NCBI GenBank assembly: GCA_038064395.1
Contig: JBBTTE010000003.1
Coordinates: 124,001-188,000 of the forward strand
Source of the DNA: JBBTTE01 sp038064395
GTDB taxonomy: Bacteria; Patescibacteriota; Saccharimonadia; Saccharimonadales; UBA4665
Length of the DNA stretch: 64,000 nt
Direction: 5' to 3'
A model generated the notes under the pieces. It was not told where the DNA came from. It worked only from the letters and a program-made list of their open reading frames with translations, and searched no databases. The translations under genes and the position numbers were made by a program. Positions 33,579 through 41,398 of this stretch are shown piece by piece. Position 1 is the stretch's first letter. Each line of letters starts with the position of its first letter.

Positions 33579-33608
33579 AATACCCAGTTTCTTAGGAGGC
33601 TGGGTATT
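33579..33608 (+). terminator. Intrinsic terminator after the 65-aa gene
   Basis: AATACCCAG and CTGGGTATT form a 9-bp stem with a 12-nt loop, followed by TTATTT. It lies 17 nt past the stop. Confidence 0.85.
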
Positions 33609-33690
33609 TTATTTGGACTAAATTCCTTGCTCACATCGGAAGTCGTCACCACCTCTTGCAAAATTAGCATAAACGTGATAGAATAACAGC

Positions 33691-34479
33691 ATGTCACGTC
33701 CTATTAAAAACAAAAATCCAGACCAAGGCGCTTTTACAGTTCAGAATCACTATGGCGGCGAAAGCATTCTGCCAGAAGGGCGTCAGTTCCGTGTAGTGCC
33801 GCTAACAGAACCTGTAGAGGCAGCAACAGAGCCGCTCGTAGAGCCAGAAGTTCCAGCTGGTCCGAAAGTGGTTGAGGCAAACCCCCCAGTTAACCTGCTT
33901 CAGCGCAACCAAGACCTCTGGTCAGCTCTTGGTAAGCTTGGCACTGCCACGAAGAATCGACCTGCGAAAAATGTCTATGCCGAGGAACGAGAGCGACCAG
34001 TCTACGTCGAAACAATGATTCGCTTACACGGCGAAGATGCTGATGCGAAGATTCAAGAAAACTCTGAGTCTTACGACAGAGACATGGCCCAAGTTGACAA
34101 TTTATTCAAAGATATATGGGGTCTTGGTGCGGCTCTGAAGTCTGACATGAAGTCCAAGGAAGAAGTCATGGCGATGTTCAATGAGGACAAAGACGTATTC
34201 ATGGAGCAATTCTTCCAAGTCGACCAGCCCAAGATTAATATGACGCAAGCAGCTAATGCTCGAGCTAAAGAGCGCAAGCAGCTCAATAAATTTAGAGATG
34301 TCTCCCTTGATACTAACACTGGTGGTTGGCCATCTTCGCCGAAGCGAGATAAGCAGCGAGCTACACGCATAAAGGCAGCGATTACTCGCAGGCAAAAGGC
34401 CGCCGAAAAGAAGCTAGCTAAAGAGCAAGCTAAGGCGACTCAAGTAGCGGATGATCACGACCTAGCCGATGCGGCCTAG
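33691..34479 (+). CDS. Cytosolic charged protein, unknown
   Basis: This 262-aa protein has no membrane segment. The N-terminal 75 residues are Pro/Val/Glu-rich and probably disordered. The middle is helical (DRDMAQVDNLFKDIWGLGAA). The last 60 residues are strongly basic and coiled-coil-like (RIKAAITRRQKAAEKKLAKE), possibly nucleic-acid binding. TAGAAT at 33679-33684 lies 6 nt before the ATG. I recognise no family. Confidence 0.65.
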   Translation: MSRPIKNKNPDQGAFTVQNHYGGESILPEGRQFRVVPLTEPVEAATEPLVEPEVPAGPKVVEANPPVNLLQRNQDLWSALGKLGTATKNRPAKNVYAEERERPVYVETMIRLHGEDADAKIQENSESYDRDMAQVDNLFKDIWGLGAALKSDMKSKEEVMAMFNEDKDVFMEQFFQVDQPKINMTQAANARAKERKQLNKFRDVSLDTNTGGWPSSPKRDKQRATRIKAAITRRQKAAEKKLAKEQAKATQVADDHDLADAA

Positions 34480-34569
34480 TGAGATTATTAACTTGTGCTT
34501 ACCAGAGATAAAGTTATTCTTAGTAAGACTGTTATAATAACGGTCTATTAGTGTTTTGACAGGGATAAT

Positions 34570-34794
34570 ATGTTTTTTAGTCGAGAATCTGGATCTAGAT
34601 CAGAGGTACCCGCACCAGATGAACCCGAAGTGCAGGTTGATTCTGAGCGACCAGAGGGCGCTACAGATGATACCCGAGCTCCGTCTGGGGAAACGTCAAA
34701 TGAGTCTAGAGAAAGATTCCGAACCCAAGTCGCTAAGGCTAGGGAAGCCAGAACTAACTTGCCGCCCATCAAAAAGCCCGACCCAAGACAGTAA
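34570..34794 (+). CDS. Small acidic/charged protein, unknown
   Basis: This 74-aa hydrophilic frame is rich in Glu, Arg, Pro and Ser (RFRTQVAKAREARTNLPP near the end) and probably disordered. Overlapping frames exist on both strands (34556-34804 plus, 34548-34772 minus). I prefer this one because its composition resembles neighbouring CPR proteins and it has an ATG, but confidence is modest. TATAAT lies at 34533-34538. Confidence 0.45.
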   Translation: MFFSRESGSRSEVPAPDEPEVQVDSERPEGATDDTRAPSGETSNESRERFRTQVAKAREARTNLPPIKKPDPRQ

Positions 34795-34799
34795 TCGCT

Positions 34800-34805
34800 T
34801 ATAAT
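34800..34805 (+). promoter_or_regulatory. -10 box of the dus gene (leaderless arrangement)
   Basis: TATAAT is followed by exactly 7 nt and then ATG. There is no room for a Shine-Dalgarno sequence. Confidence 0.7.
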
Positions 34806-34812
34806 TGATCAA

Positions 34813-35832
34813 ATGGACTTATATCAGAATCTACCCAAGCCTTTCTTGGTGTTAGCGCCAATGGACGACGTGACGGATACTGTCTTCCGTCGGGTTGTCG
34901 GTAGTTGTGCAGCGCCTGATTTGTACTTCACGGAGTTCGTCAACGTCGATGGGCTGCAGAGTGTTGGCCGACCAAGGCTTCTCAAGAAGCTTCAGTTCAC
35001 CGAGACTGAACAGCCACTAATTGCACAAATCTGGGGCAAAACCCCCGAGAATTACTTCAAGACGGCTCAACAAATTGCCGATGGCACATTCGCACGCGAA
35101 CTTGGCCTGCCTGAGGGCGTAAACTTCGCAGGTGTAGATATCAATATGGGCTGTCCCGACAAGACCATAGTCAATAACGGTAGCTGTGCGGCGCTCATCA
35201 ATGATCGAGCGCTTGCAGAAGCTATTATCAAGGCCACGAAGGACGGTCTGGATGGCCGTTTGCCGCTCAGTGTTAAGACACGGGTCGGGTTCAATGCACC
35301 TGATATGACATGGATTGAATTCTTACTCAGCCAGAACCTAAAAGCTCTGATAATTCACGGGCGAACGCGTAAGGAGATGAGTAAGGTTCCAGCTAATTGG
35401 GACTTGATCGGCCAAGCGCGGGAATTGCGGGACCAACAAGCCCCTGAGACACTGATTATTGGTAACGGCGATGTAATGAATAGACAGCAGGCGCTTGAAC
35501 TGACCGAGGAATATAAGTTGGACGGCGTGATGATCGGGCGGGGGGTGTTCCATGATCCGTTCGCATTTACTGAGAATAGTCCGTGGGCTGAGTTCAGCGT
35601 TGAGCAGAAGTTTGATCTATATAGGCGACACGTAGAACTCTTCAAAGAGATGTGGCCGAATAATGCACGACCGATACAGACACTTAACAAGTTTTGCAAA
35701 ATTTATATCAACGGCTTTGATGGTGCCAAGGAGATGCGCGAAAAGCTGATGCAGGCTACTAACTCGGACGAATTACTGGAATTACTAAGGGTGGGTCAGG
35801 ACTTCGCGCCAAGACAAGAAGTTGTAGCCTGA
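34813..35832 (+). CDS. dus: tRNA-dihydrouridine synthase
   Basis: This 339-aa TIM-barrel flavoprotein has LAPMDDVTDTVFRRV at the start (FMN/substrate loop), DINMGCPDKTIVNNGSCAALI with the catalytic Cys of the NMGCP motif, LIIHGRTRKEMSK and IIGNGDVMNRQQA. It reduces uridines in tRNA D-loops using NADPH. The GSCAAL segment differs slightly from the usual GAGAALL. Its 3' end overlaps the convergent pilin-like gene by 48 bp. Confidence 0.93.
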   Translation: MDLYQNLPKPFLVLAPMDDVTDTVFRRVVGSCAAPDLYFTEFVNVDGLQSVGRPRLLKKLQFTETEQPLIAQIWGKTPENYFKTAQQIADGTFARELGLPEGVNFAGVDINMGCPDKTIVNNGSCAALINDRALAEAIIKATKDGLDGRLPLSVKTRVGFNAPDMTWIEFLLSQNLKALIIHGRTRKEMSKVPANWDLIGQARELRDQQAPETLIIGNGDVMNRQQALELTEEYKLDGVMIGRGVFHDPFAFTENSPWAEFSVEQKFDLYRRHVELFKEMWPNNARPIQTLNKFCKIYINGFDGAKEMREKLMQATNSDELLELLRVGQDFAPRQEVVA

Positions 35833-37341
35833 AGTCAGCGGATAGCTAGGCGGCGGCGTGTACTCTAAGTTGTAGTCGTATTGTGTTGAGTTGTGCTCGA
35901 TGCCAGAAATCCAGCCGTTGATCGGGTCGTATTCAGAATCACCACTACTGCCAGTCAGCCATGTCCATGTCCAATCTTGGCGAGCGGCCACTGATCCGTA
36001 GAACGTAAAGGTCTGGTTGGAGTTCACCCAGCCTCTGGTGTTTGCGCCGTTCCTCCTGTAACTAGCCGGATACCAGACTTTGCCTGATTGAGCGATCATG
36101 GCAGCATCGACCTCGAAGTTGAACGCACCGGTTGCGGGAGGGGCGTAAGGTGCAATAATTATCGATCCCTGAGCAATCATACCAATTGAGTCGTTACCGT
36201 TCTTGGTGGTGTAGACTACATCATCAGCCACAACTATGTTGGCATACCTAGTGCTGCTTGGGTTAACCAGTTTGCCTGCAGCTATTGTGACGCGACCATG
36301 ATAGGTTGGATTGCTTCGCACCCAGACGTTATCCTCGGCGAAGATAACTCCAGACGAAGGAATTGTAATGCCATTTGCTATTGACTGAAGTGTAAGCGCT
36401 GAAGTGTAGGGTGTAATGCTGTCATTTTCGGCATTGACGTAGGACAGGTCATAAGTACCGTTAGTATTTAGTTGGATTAAATAGCCCTTGGTCAGAGTAT
36501 AAGTGGCACTAAGCTGAGGTAGATATGATGAGGTTCTAGTGGCGGGCGCTTGTTGGCTGCAGGCGGTCGCTATGTTTGATGGGCTGACTAACGAGGCTGT
36601 TGCCGCGTTGGCTGCAAAAGCCGCCTTCTTAATGGTGCAGAGGCTAGTAGAAACCTGATTGAAATCTACTGATGTGACTGGGTATATCCAATCACTTTTT
36701 GATCTGGTGTTGCAGTTCACTGGAGCGGTAATGCTAGTATTACACCACACGCCTGGGTGACTAGTAGAGCCGTTACCCCCATAAGTACCGGGTGGTACGT
36801 AAGTGGCGTTAGCGCTACTTACTGTAGACGTATTAGGCCCATCCATTCGGACACCTTTATTGGAGTGAACTGGTCCATCGGCAGTCTCCGTATTGCCAAA
36901 CCATAAATAGTTGTCTGACACTACACCGTAGCTTGCGAAGGAAGGCGATCCAATCTGGGCTTCAACGGTACGCTTGACACCGCCATCAGCTGTAACACCA
37001 ATTGAACGTACGGTTACCGCCGTCGAGCCGACAGCACCAGGCTTTATCCATAATGTATAGCTACCTTCTTTTACGCCTTCGGAGTCAATATAGTCGTGAG
37101 TGTATGGGCCGTATCCCAATGTTGCATCTGGCGTGGTTGGTGTGGTTTTGCCGTCCTTGTAGTCAAGGTTGTTGTGGTTGAGGTGCCATAAGTAATAGTT
37201 TAGCCCAGCTTCGGCGACATTGAAGGCTTGCTGACCCTTAATCGTATTGCCAACAACGAAGAAATTGCTAAACGTTATCTGCGACACCGAAACGGCAACG
37301 ATTGAGAACGCTATTATGACCGATAACAGAGCTGGGATCAT
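35785..37341 (-). CDS. PilX-like type IV pilus-associated protein
   Basis: This 518-aa protein has one N-terminal hydrophobic helix (PALLSVIIAFSIVAVSVSQI) followed by KGQQAFNVAEAGLNYYLW, a pattern shared with PilX N-terminal proteins (helix then A-x-AEAGL). The large external part has FGNTETADGPVHSNKGVRM and repeated Ser/Thr-rich strands, possibly a beta-helix. It overlaps the next upstream pilin gene by 4 bp, so it is part of a three-gene minor-pilin operon. The lack of the canonical GFTLVE motif means processing is uncertain. Confidence 0.75.
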   Translation of the reverse strand: MIPALLSVIIAFSIVAVSVSQITFSNFFVVGNTIKGQQAFNVAEAGLNYYLWHLNHNNLDYKDGKTTPTTPDATLGYGPYTHDYIDSEGVKEGSYTLWIKPGAVGSTAVTVRSIGVTADGGVKRTVEAQIGSPSFASYGVVSDNYLWFGNTETADGPVHSNKGVRMDGPNTSTVSSANATYVPPGTYGGNGSTSHPGVWCNTSITAPVNCNTRSKSDWIYPVTSVDFNQVSTSLCTIKKAAFAANAATASLVSPSNIATACSQQAPATRTSSYLPQLSATYTLTKGYLIQLNTNGTYDLSYVNAENDSITPYTSALTLQSIANGITIPSSGVIFAEDNVWVRSNPTYHGRVTIAAGKLVNPSSTRYANIVVADDVVYTTKNGNDSIGMIAQGSIIIAPYAPPATGAFNFEVDAAMIAQSGKVWYPASYRRNGANTRGWVNSNQTFTFYGSVAARQDWTWTWLTGSSGDSEYDPINGWISGIEHNSTQYDYNLEYTPPPSYPLTSGYNFLSWREVLTHP

Positions 37342-37946
37342 AGATTTGTCTTCCTATTGCGTAGACTTACAGTAACAGCTAGTTGCTGGCCTTGGCTATT
37401 ATGCTCGGCAGGCGTAGATAGGTTAACCCCGATTGAAGTAATAGTGTGCTGGTTGGCTACCGGTGGCGTTAGAGCGGTTCCAGAAATATCGTAGTAGGTG
37501 AAAAGGTTGACACCTGTTTGTGGCTTGTAGCTGGATATAATCGTGTAGGTTTTCTTGGCGGCTGTTATAACTGTTCCGTTTGGCGGATTGGATGTCATGG
37601 GCGTCACGTCGACCATGACTGATTTGCCGTCGGCGCTCAGATAGTAACGCACAACCGATACATAAGTGTCGGTCGGTGCGAAATAGGCGTAGGCATTGAG
37701 ATCGGTCGATGTTTCTGACGTAATGTCAGTTATGCCGCGCATCACGTCACTGATTCTGGTGGCTTGGTTGGCAATCTCGGAGAAACTATTAGCATCTTTC
37801 TGGTAACCGAAGTACAGGTATAGATAATTAGTGAAGAACGAGCCGAAGCTAACGAACAAGATCGCCACCAGCGAGAACACCACCAATAATTCAACCAAGG
37901 TGAAGCCTTTGGAATCTTTGGTCGTGGGCTTCTTACGGCTTAACAA
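37338..37946 (-). CDS. Type IV pilus minor pilin (PilW/GspJ-like)
   Basis: This 202-aa prepilin has a basic leader and a class III signal SKGFTLVELLVVFSLVAILFV (cleavage after Gly, Glu at +5). A helix and beta-rich globular head follow (about residues 45-200). It overlaps the upstream pilin by 14 bp and the downstream PilX-like gene by 4 bp. It probably primes or caps pili. The prepilin peptidase and motor ATPases are not in this window. Confidence 0.85.
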   Translation of the reverse strand: MLSRKKPTTKDSKGFTLVELLVVFSLVAILFVSFGSFFTNYLYLYFGYQKDANSFSEIANQATRISDVMRGITDITSETSTDLNAYAYFAPTDTYVSVVRYYLSADGKSVMVDVTPMTSNPPNGTVITAAKKTYTIISSYKPQTGVNLFTYYDISGTALTPPVANQHTITSIGVNLSTPAEHNSQGQQLAVTVSLRNRKTNL

Positions 37947-39495
37947 TGAAGCCTCCGATCAACGGTGTAGTAGGCAATGTTAGGGTATTCGCACCGACAG
38001 TAATGACTAACTGAGTTTGGCCGGCAAGGGCAGCCGACAGGTTGATAGTACAGTTAAGTTGAAGCCCAGCTATACTGCCCGTACACGAAGCCGTGTAGTT
38101 GGTTCCATCTTGAACGAACTTGACTTGAGTAGTACAACTAGCGGCATTGCTACTACAAGGCAGGTTGGCGCCATTGATAGTGAAGGCTAGGTTAGATAGC
38201 GTTCCGCTGACTATAGATCCATCGGAAGGTGTAATATCACTGACTCTTGGGAAGCTAGAGCTAGTCGTTAACATTAACCGTACCCTCTGCAAGTATTGGT
38301 TGCTGCCGTAGGTAAATGTTGTCGCCGGCGGACTACTAGACAAGTAAGTCGGAACTGTAATTGGATTAAGAGTATTGTCGCCACCATATGGCACGGCAGC
38401 TGCAAGGTAATATGTCGTGCCACCAACTGTACAGCTTGTAGTTCCAGCATCGCCACAGAATATGTAGTCACCCGGCACAAGATTGGTCAGGGCAGTCAGT
38501 CCGTTGCTGTCAGTCGTTGGTCGCGTATCGCCGCCACGCATATTGTCGTAGTAGTACGAAGTATCAGTATCATCCGTATAACGTTTGTACCCACCTTTGA
38601 TATATGTCTTGGCATTGGACAGCGCCGTGCCGTTAGTGTCGGTTGTTTCGACTACCAAACTATTCGTCCCCATGGGCTTGAGATGCAATGTGACTATTGA
38701 CGAATTCTGCGCAAGAAGGTGCTGATTAGCGTAAATCGGCTGCAAACTTCCAGAAGGCACAAGAGTAATAAGTGAAGAATAGCCAGCCAACGATGCGGAA
38801 ACATAGTAATCATAATTGGTGGTATCTGGAGGTAGACCATAGAATATCATAATGCCGTTTTGGTCGGTCGTGCCGCTTACATTTACTGCTGGGCTAGAAG
38901 TGCTGTTGGTGACGTTAACGGTTGCATTTGTCAAAGGATCGCCGCCTTCGCTAGTAACTGTTACGAACATTGCACCAGTATTGCTGGCTGTTTCTGCGAC
39001 GCGGGCCGATATATTTGTATCAACAAAAGCTAGCCTTAAGCCTGACTTATCTGTAACAGTTACGCTAACAGCCTTGCTGTCGGCCGCATTGGTGTCAGTC
39101 GCTGGAGCGCCAGTTGGTGCCGGGTAGTTGCGGCAATAAAGTTGCTTAAGCGCCAATGTTGGATATGAGCCACAGCCATCGTAGGCATCATCAGCGTATT
39201 CAATCTGTGACTTGATCGTATATTTCTCGCCGTTTATGATCTTGACCGACGTTCCAGGAATTGTGTAGTTGGCGACAATCGAGCCGCCAGCAATGGCTAA
39301 GTTATCGTAGGGAAGAGACTTGAGATACTCCATCTGATTTGTTGCCAAAGTCAGACCGACAGCCTGCCGCTTGGCAATAATGGCACTATGAAGCAAGGAA
39401 GTCATTAAATCGAAGAAAGCCAAAGCTATAATGCTTAAGATAAGCATGCTGAGCATTAGCTCGACTAGCGTGTAGCCACCCTCTTGCCGTTTCAT
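37933..39495 (-). CDS. Large minor pilin (PilV-like) with Ig/carboxypeptidase-regulatory-like repeats
   Basis: This 520-aa protein has the prepilin signal EGGYTLVELMLSMLILSIIA and then ATNQMEYLKSLPYDNLA (as in PilV/GspI). Three external repeats follow, with patterns like TVTSEGGDPLTNATVNVTN and TTDTNGTALSNAKTYI, and then an IPT/TIG-like end (VSDITPSDGSIVSGTLSNLAF). It is unusually long for a pilin, so it could be a tip adhesin. It is first in the operon. Confidence 0.85.
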   Translation of the reverse strand: MKRQEGGYTLVELMLSMLILSIIALAFFDLMTSLLHSAIIAKRQAVGLTLATNQMEYLKSLPYDNLAIAGGSIVANYTIPGTSVKIINGEKYTIKSQIEYADDAYDGCGSYPTLALKQLYCRNYPAPTGAPATDTNAADSKAVSVTVTDKSGLRLAFVDTNISARVAETASNTGAMFVTVTSEGGDPLTNATVNVTNSTSSPAVNVSGTTDQNGIMIFYGLPPDTTNYDYYVSASLAGYSSLITLVPSGSLQPIYANQHLLAQNSSIVTLHLKPMGTNSLVVETTDTNGTALSNAKTYIKGGYKRYTDDTDTSYYYDNMRGGDTRPTTDSNGLTALTNLVPGDYIFCGDAGTTSCTVGGTTYYLAAAVPYGGDNTLNPITVPTYLSSSPPATTFTYGSNQYLQRVRLMLTTSSSFPRVSDITPSDGSIVSGTLSNLAFTINGANLPCSSNAASCTTQVKFVQDGTNYTASCTGSIAGLQLNCTINLSAALAGQTQLVITVGANTLTLPTTPLIGGFIVKP

Positions 39496-39557
39496 ATACT
39501 ACTGAGTATAGATAAGCATAAGTGTTAATTCAATCTATGATGACTTATCTGGGCATT

Positions 39558-39845
39558 CTAGGAATTGTGATAGTATTCGGCCACTGCCTCATTCATGGCG
39601 CCAGAAAGCTCTGCAGCCTTCCCCGGATCGTTACCAAGTAACTGTTTCTGCTCAATCAAATCCCTGACTTCAGCCATGCAGCGTTCACGCAGCATACCTC
39701 TATCCAAAGTGTCCGATCCTAGCTTCATGCCGGTAAAGATGCAGATAACGTCAGCATCTTGCTCGGGCAAAATTTGTATATCTCCAGCAGAGTAATAACC
39801 CAGGTCTGGATCAAATAGCTCTAGCTCTCTTGTTGGCTCTCCCAT
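39558..39845 (-). CDS. Small acidic protein, unknown
   Basis: This 95-aa protein has no membrane segment. It has a beta-rich first half (YYSAGDIQILPEQDADVICIF) and a helical second half (MLRERCMAEVRDLIEQKQL). It is acidic overall. GGGAG lies about 10 nt before the ATG. I recognise no family. It sits between the pilin operon and the DUF4396 gene. Confidence 0.6.
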   Translation of the reverse strand: MGEPTRELELFDPDLGYYSAGDIQILPEQDADVICIFTGMKLGSDTLDRGMLRERCMAEVRDLIEQKQLLGNDPGKAAELSGAMNEAVAEYYHNS

Positions 39846-39937
39846 GTGTTTGTTCTCCCGTCGCTACCTTCAGTTATACGCCTCAACGACGACAATGCAA
39901 CACTAAAGTACGAAATATCACAAAATTATGGTCTGGC

Positions 39938-40378
39938 TCAGTGGTGTTCGTGCATCACAGCATGGCCTTTGCCGCGGGCAATCAAGAAACGGTTGAGCGG
40001 GAAGGCTACGGCAAATGCGACCACTAATGATACAGACAGACTTGCCCAGAACAAAAACGTAGTCAATCCAGCGTGAATCGCATTTGGTACAGCCAAGATA
40101 AAAGCATTATCTGCTACTTCCATTGTGGCAATTGAGGCTGTGTCAGCAGCCAGCGCCAATTTCATGGACCGCTTAAGTCCCATGCCATGCCTGAGTAGTG
40201 GCAGCATGCTCAATGCGTATCCGAATCCGAAAGCCAGAATAACAGAGATAGCAACACTGGGACCAGCTGACCAACCTAGAGCCGTAGAGATAACCATGCC
40301 CGCAATCTCACCAATAGCACAGCCGGTCAGGCAATGCAGAGTGGCACTGGCAGCAGTTCTATTAAGCGAAGTGTCCAT
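39938..40378 (-). CDS. DUF4396 membrane protein
   Basis: This 146-aa protein has four membrane segments. It shows the DUF4396 hallmark HCLTGCAIGEIAGMVI near residue 15, FGFGYALSMLPLLRHG in the middle and a His-rich C-terminal tail (HAVMHEHH) that could bind metal. The family has no firm function; metal transport has been suggested by context in other genomes. It is next to a tRNA gene. Confidence 0.85.
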   Translation of the reverse strand: MDTSLNRTAASATLHCLTGCAIGEIAGMVISTALGWSAGPSVAISVILAFGFGYALSMLPLLRHGMGLKRSMKLALAADTASIATMEVADNAFILAVPNAIHAGLTTFLFWASLSVSLVVAFAVAFPLNRFLIARGKGHAVMHEHH

Positions 40379-40401
40379 GTACTAACAATAACAAAAGATA
40401 A

Positions 40402-40477
40402 TGGTGGGGGTGGAAAGAATTGAACTTTCGACCAATCGGTTATGAGCCGACTGCTCTAACCACTGAGCTACACCCCC
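40402..40477 (-). tRNA. tRNA with CAU anticodon, Ile2-type (AUA decoder)
   Basis: It has a full cloverleaf: GGGGGTG pairs with CACCCCC, the discriminator is A and CCA is encoded. The anticodon loop is CTCATAA. The anticodon arm GTCGG-CTCATAA-CCGAT and the TTGGTCG variable region resemble tRNA-Ile2, whose C34 is turned into lysidine by TilS (tilS is at 62231). Elongator Met is the alternative, but a better Met candidate is at 61043. Confidence 0.85.
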
Positions 40478-40557
40478 GCGTAGTCTGCTTTTGGCTAACT
40501 AACAGATGAGAGTATAGCAGATTCTGGACGAGAGTTATACAATAGTAGGGCGAATAT

Positions 40558-41007
40558 ATGCAAATAAAAAGTCAATACAAACAACAAGCTACCTTGTTCG
40601 TGCGGCGATTAGGCGACGCCCGATTCGTGGGGCAGTTGATATTTGTCGTGATAGTGCTGATGATAAGCTGGAGTGGTATCAAGACCATTCAGACTAACTA
40701 CGGGTTACAGAAGCAGATCACAGCTCTCGATCACGCGAACACCTTACAGAAGCTTCAGAATGATAACCTAGCGCTGCAGAACCAGTATTACAAAAGCAAT
40801 CAATATCTAGAGTTATCGGCTCGCCAGAACTTCGGTCTAGCGGCGGCTGGCGAGAAGGAAGTCAGTGTGCCTGCTAGCGTTGCGTTATCATATACCGTTG
40901 ACCTACCTAATACGCCCAACACCGAGACAGCCAAGGCTAAGCAGTCAGCCTCGCAACGCAACTTCGAGTCTTGGGTCGACTTCTTCCTGCATCGCCAGAA
41001 TGACTAG
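40558..41007 (+). CDS. FtsB/DivIC-like septum formation protein
   Basis: This 149-aa bitopic protein has one membrane span (about residues 25-45, QLIFVVIVLMISWSGI) followed by a coiled coil (LQKQITALDHANTLQKLQNDN), then the short region YLELSARQNFGLAAAGEKEV, which matches FtsB/DivIC (YxExxAR). It should bridge FtsQ and FtsL at the division site. TACAAT lies 14 nt before the ATG. Confidence 0.8.
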   Translation: MQIKSQYKQQATLFVRRLGDARFVGQLIFVVIVLMISWSGIKTIQTNYGLQKQITALDHANTLQKLQNDNLALQNQYYKSNQYLELSARQNFGLAAAGEKEVSVPASVALSYTVDLPNTPNTETAKAKQSASQRNFESWVDFFLHRQND

Positions 41008-41060
41008 TTAGGCTGTCTAGGGGTTTTGTAATTCTTGCTCGGAGCATCCAAGCCTGGCCG

Positions 41061-41082
41061 CACCCAACAAGAATTGTTGGGT
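41061..41082 (+). terminator. Hairpin repeat, copy 2 (probable terminator of the FtsB-like gene)
   Basis: ACCCAACAA-GAA-TTGTTGGGT forms a 9-bp stem with a 3-nt loop, followed by a T-rich TTGTGTT. It lies 54 nt after the FtsB-like stop. The arms match the hairpin at 31700-31737. Confidence 0.65.
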
Positions 41083-41139
41083 TTGTGTTGGGGGGTCGTG
41101 GGGCGTAAGGCGGGCAAGACGGTAATATCGACGCCGTGA

Positions 41140-41168
41140 TTGACATTGTGACCTCTGTTTGATACAAT
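41140..41168 (+). promoter_or_regulatory. Promoter of tRNA-fMet
   Basis: TTGACA (41140-41145), a 17-bp spacer ending in TGA (extended -10), and TACAAT (41163-41168). The start would fall near 41175, 9 nt before the mature tRNA. Confidence 0.85.
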
Positions 41169-41183
41169 CTTTAGACCATTCGT

Positions 41184-41258
41184 CGCGGGGTGGAGCAGCG
41201 GCAGCTCGCGTGGCTCATAACCACGAGGTCGCAGGTTCGAGTCCTGCCCCCGCAACCA
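41184..41258 (+). tRNA. Initiator tRNA-fMet (CAU)
   Basis: This is a 75-nt cloverleaf with CCA encoded. The first pair is C1 with A72, the unpaired end that marks bacterial initiator tRNA. The anticodon arm is CGTGG-CTCATAA-CCACG. The usual run of three G-C pairs next to the anticodon loop is here T-A, G-C, G-C. The D-loop is short (AGCGGCA). Confidence 0.93.
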
Positions 41259-41275
41259 TTTTGAAATAACAGATT

Positions 41276-41305
41276 GAGGTTTGCATACTAGCAGACCTCT
41301 TTTTT
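41276..41305 (+). terminator. Intrinsic terminator after tRNA-fMet
   Basis: GAGGTTTGC and GCAGACCTC form a 9-bp stem (one G-T) with loop ATACTA, followed by six T. It lies 17 nt past the tRNA and directly abuts the -10 box of the tRNA-Cys gene. Confidence 0.85.
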
Positions 41306-41307
41306 GA

Positions 41308-41313
41308 TACAAT
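41308..41313 (+). promoter_or_regulatory. Extended -10 box of the tRNA-Cys gene
   Basis: TG-A-TACAAT is the same extended -10 string as for tRNA-fMet. The tRNA starts 6 nt later. No good -35 was found, and the T-run of the previous terminator lies where the spacer would be. Confidence 0.6.
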
Positions 41314-41319
41314 GTTCCT

Positions 41320-41392
41320 GATGTGGTGACCGAGAATAGGTGGTAGCTTGCAAAGCTACATACGGTAGGTTAATGTCTGCCCCACATCTCCA
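41320..41392 (+). tRNA. tRNA-Cys (GCA), structurally aberrant
   Basis: The acceptor GATGTGG/CCACATC is perfect, position 73 is T (typical of tRNA-Cys), and CCA is encoded. The anticodon arm GTAGC-TTGCAAA-GCTAC gives GCA. The D-arm is only three pairs (ACC/GGT) with loop GAGAATA, so G18-G19 are missing. The T-arm GGTAG/CTGCC closes an 8-nt loop GTTAATGT in place of TTCRANT. The elbow contacts between the two loops cannot form normally. It is either a divergent functional tRNA or a decaying one. Confidence 0.65.
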
Positions 41393-41398
41393 ATTATT

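Noticed and set aside
34556..34804. Alternative 82-codon frame over the small acidic gene
   Set aside because: It needs a TTG start, has an unlikely composition rich in Leu/Gln/Pro, and lacks a ribosome binding site; kept only as an alternative.
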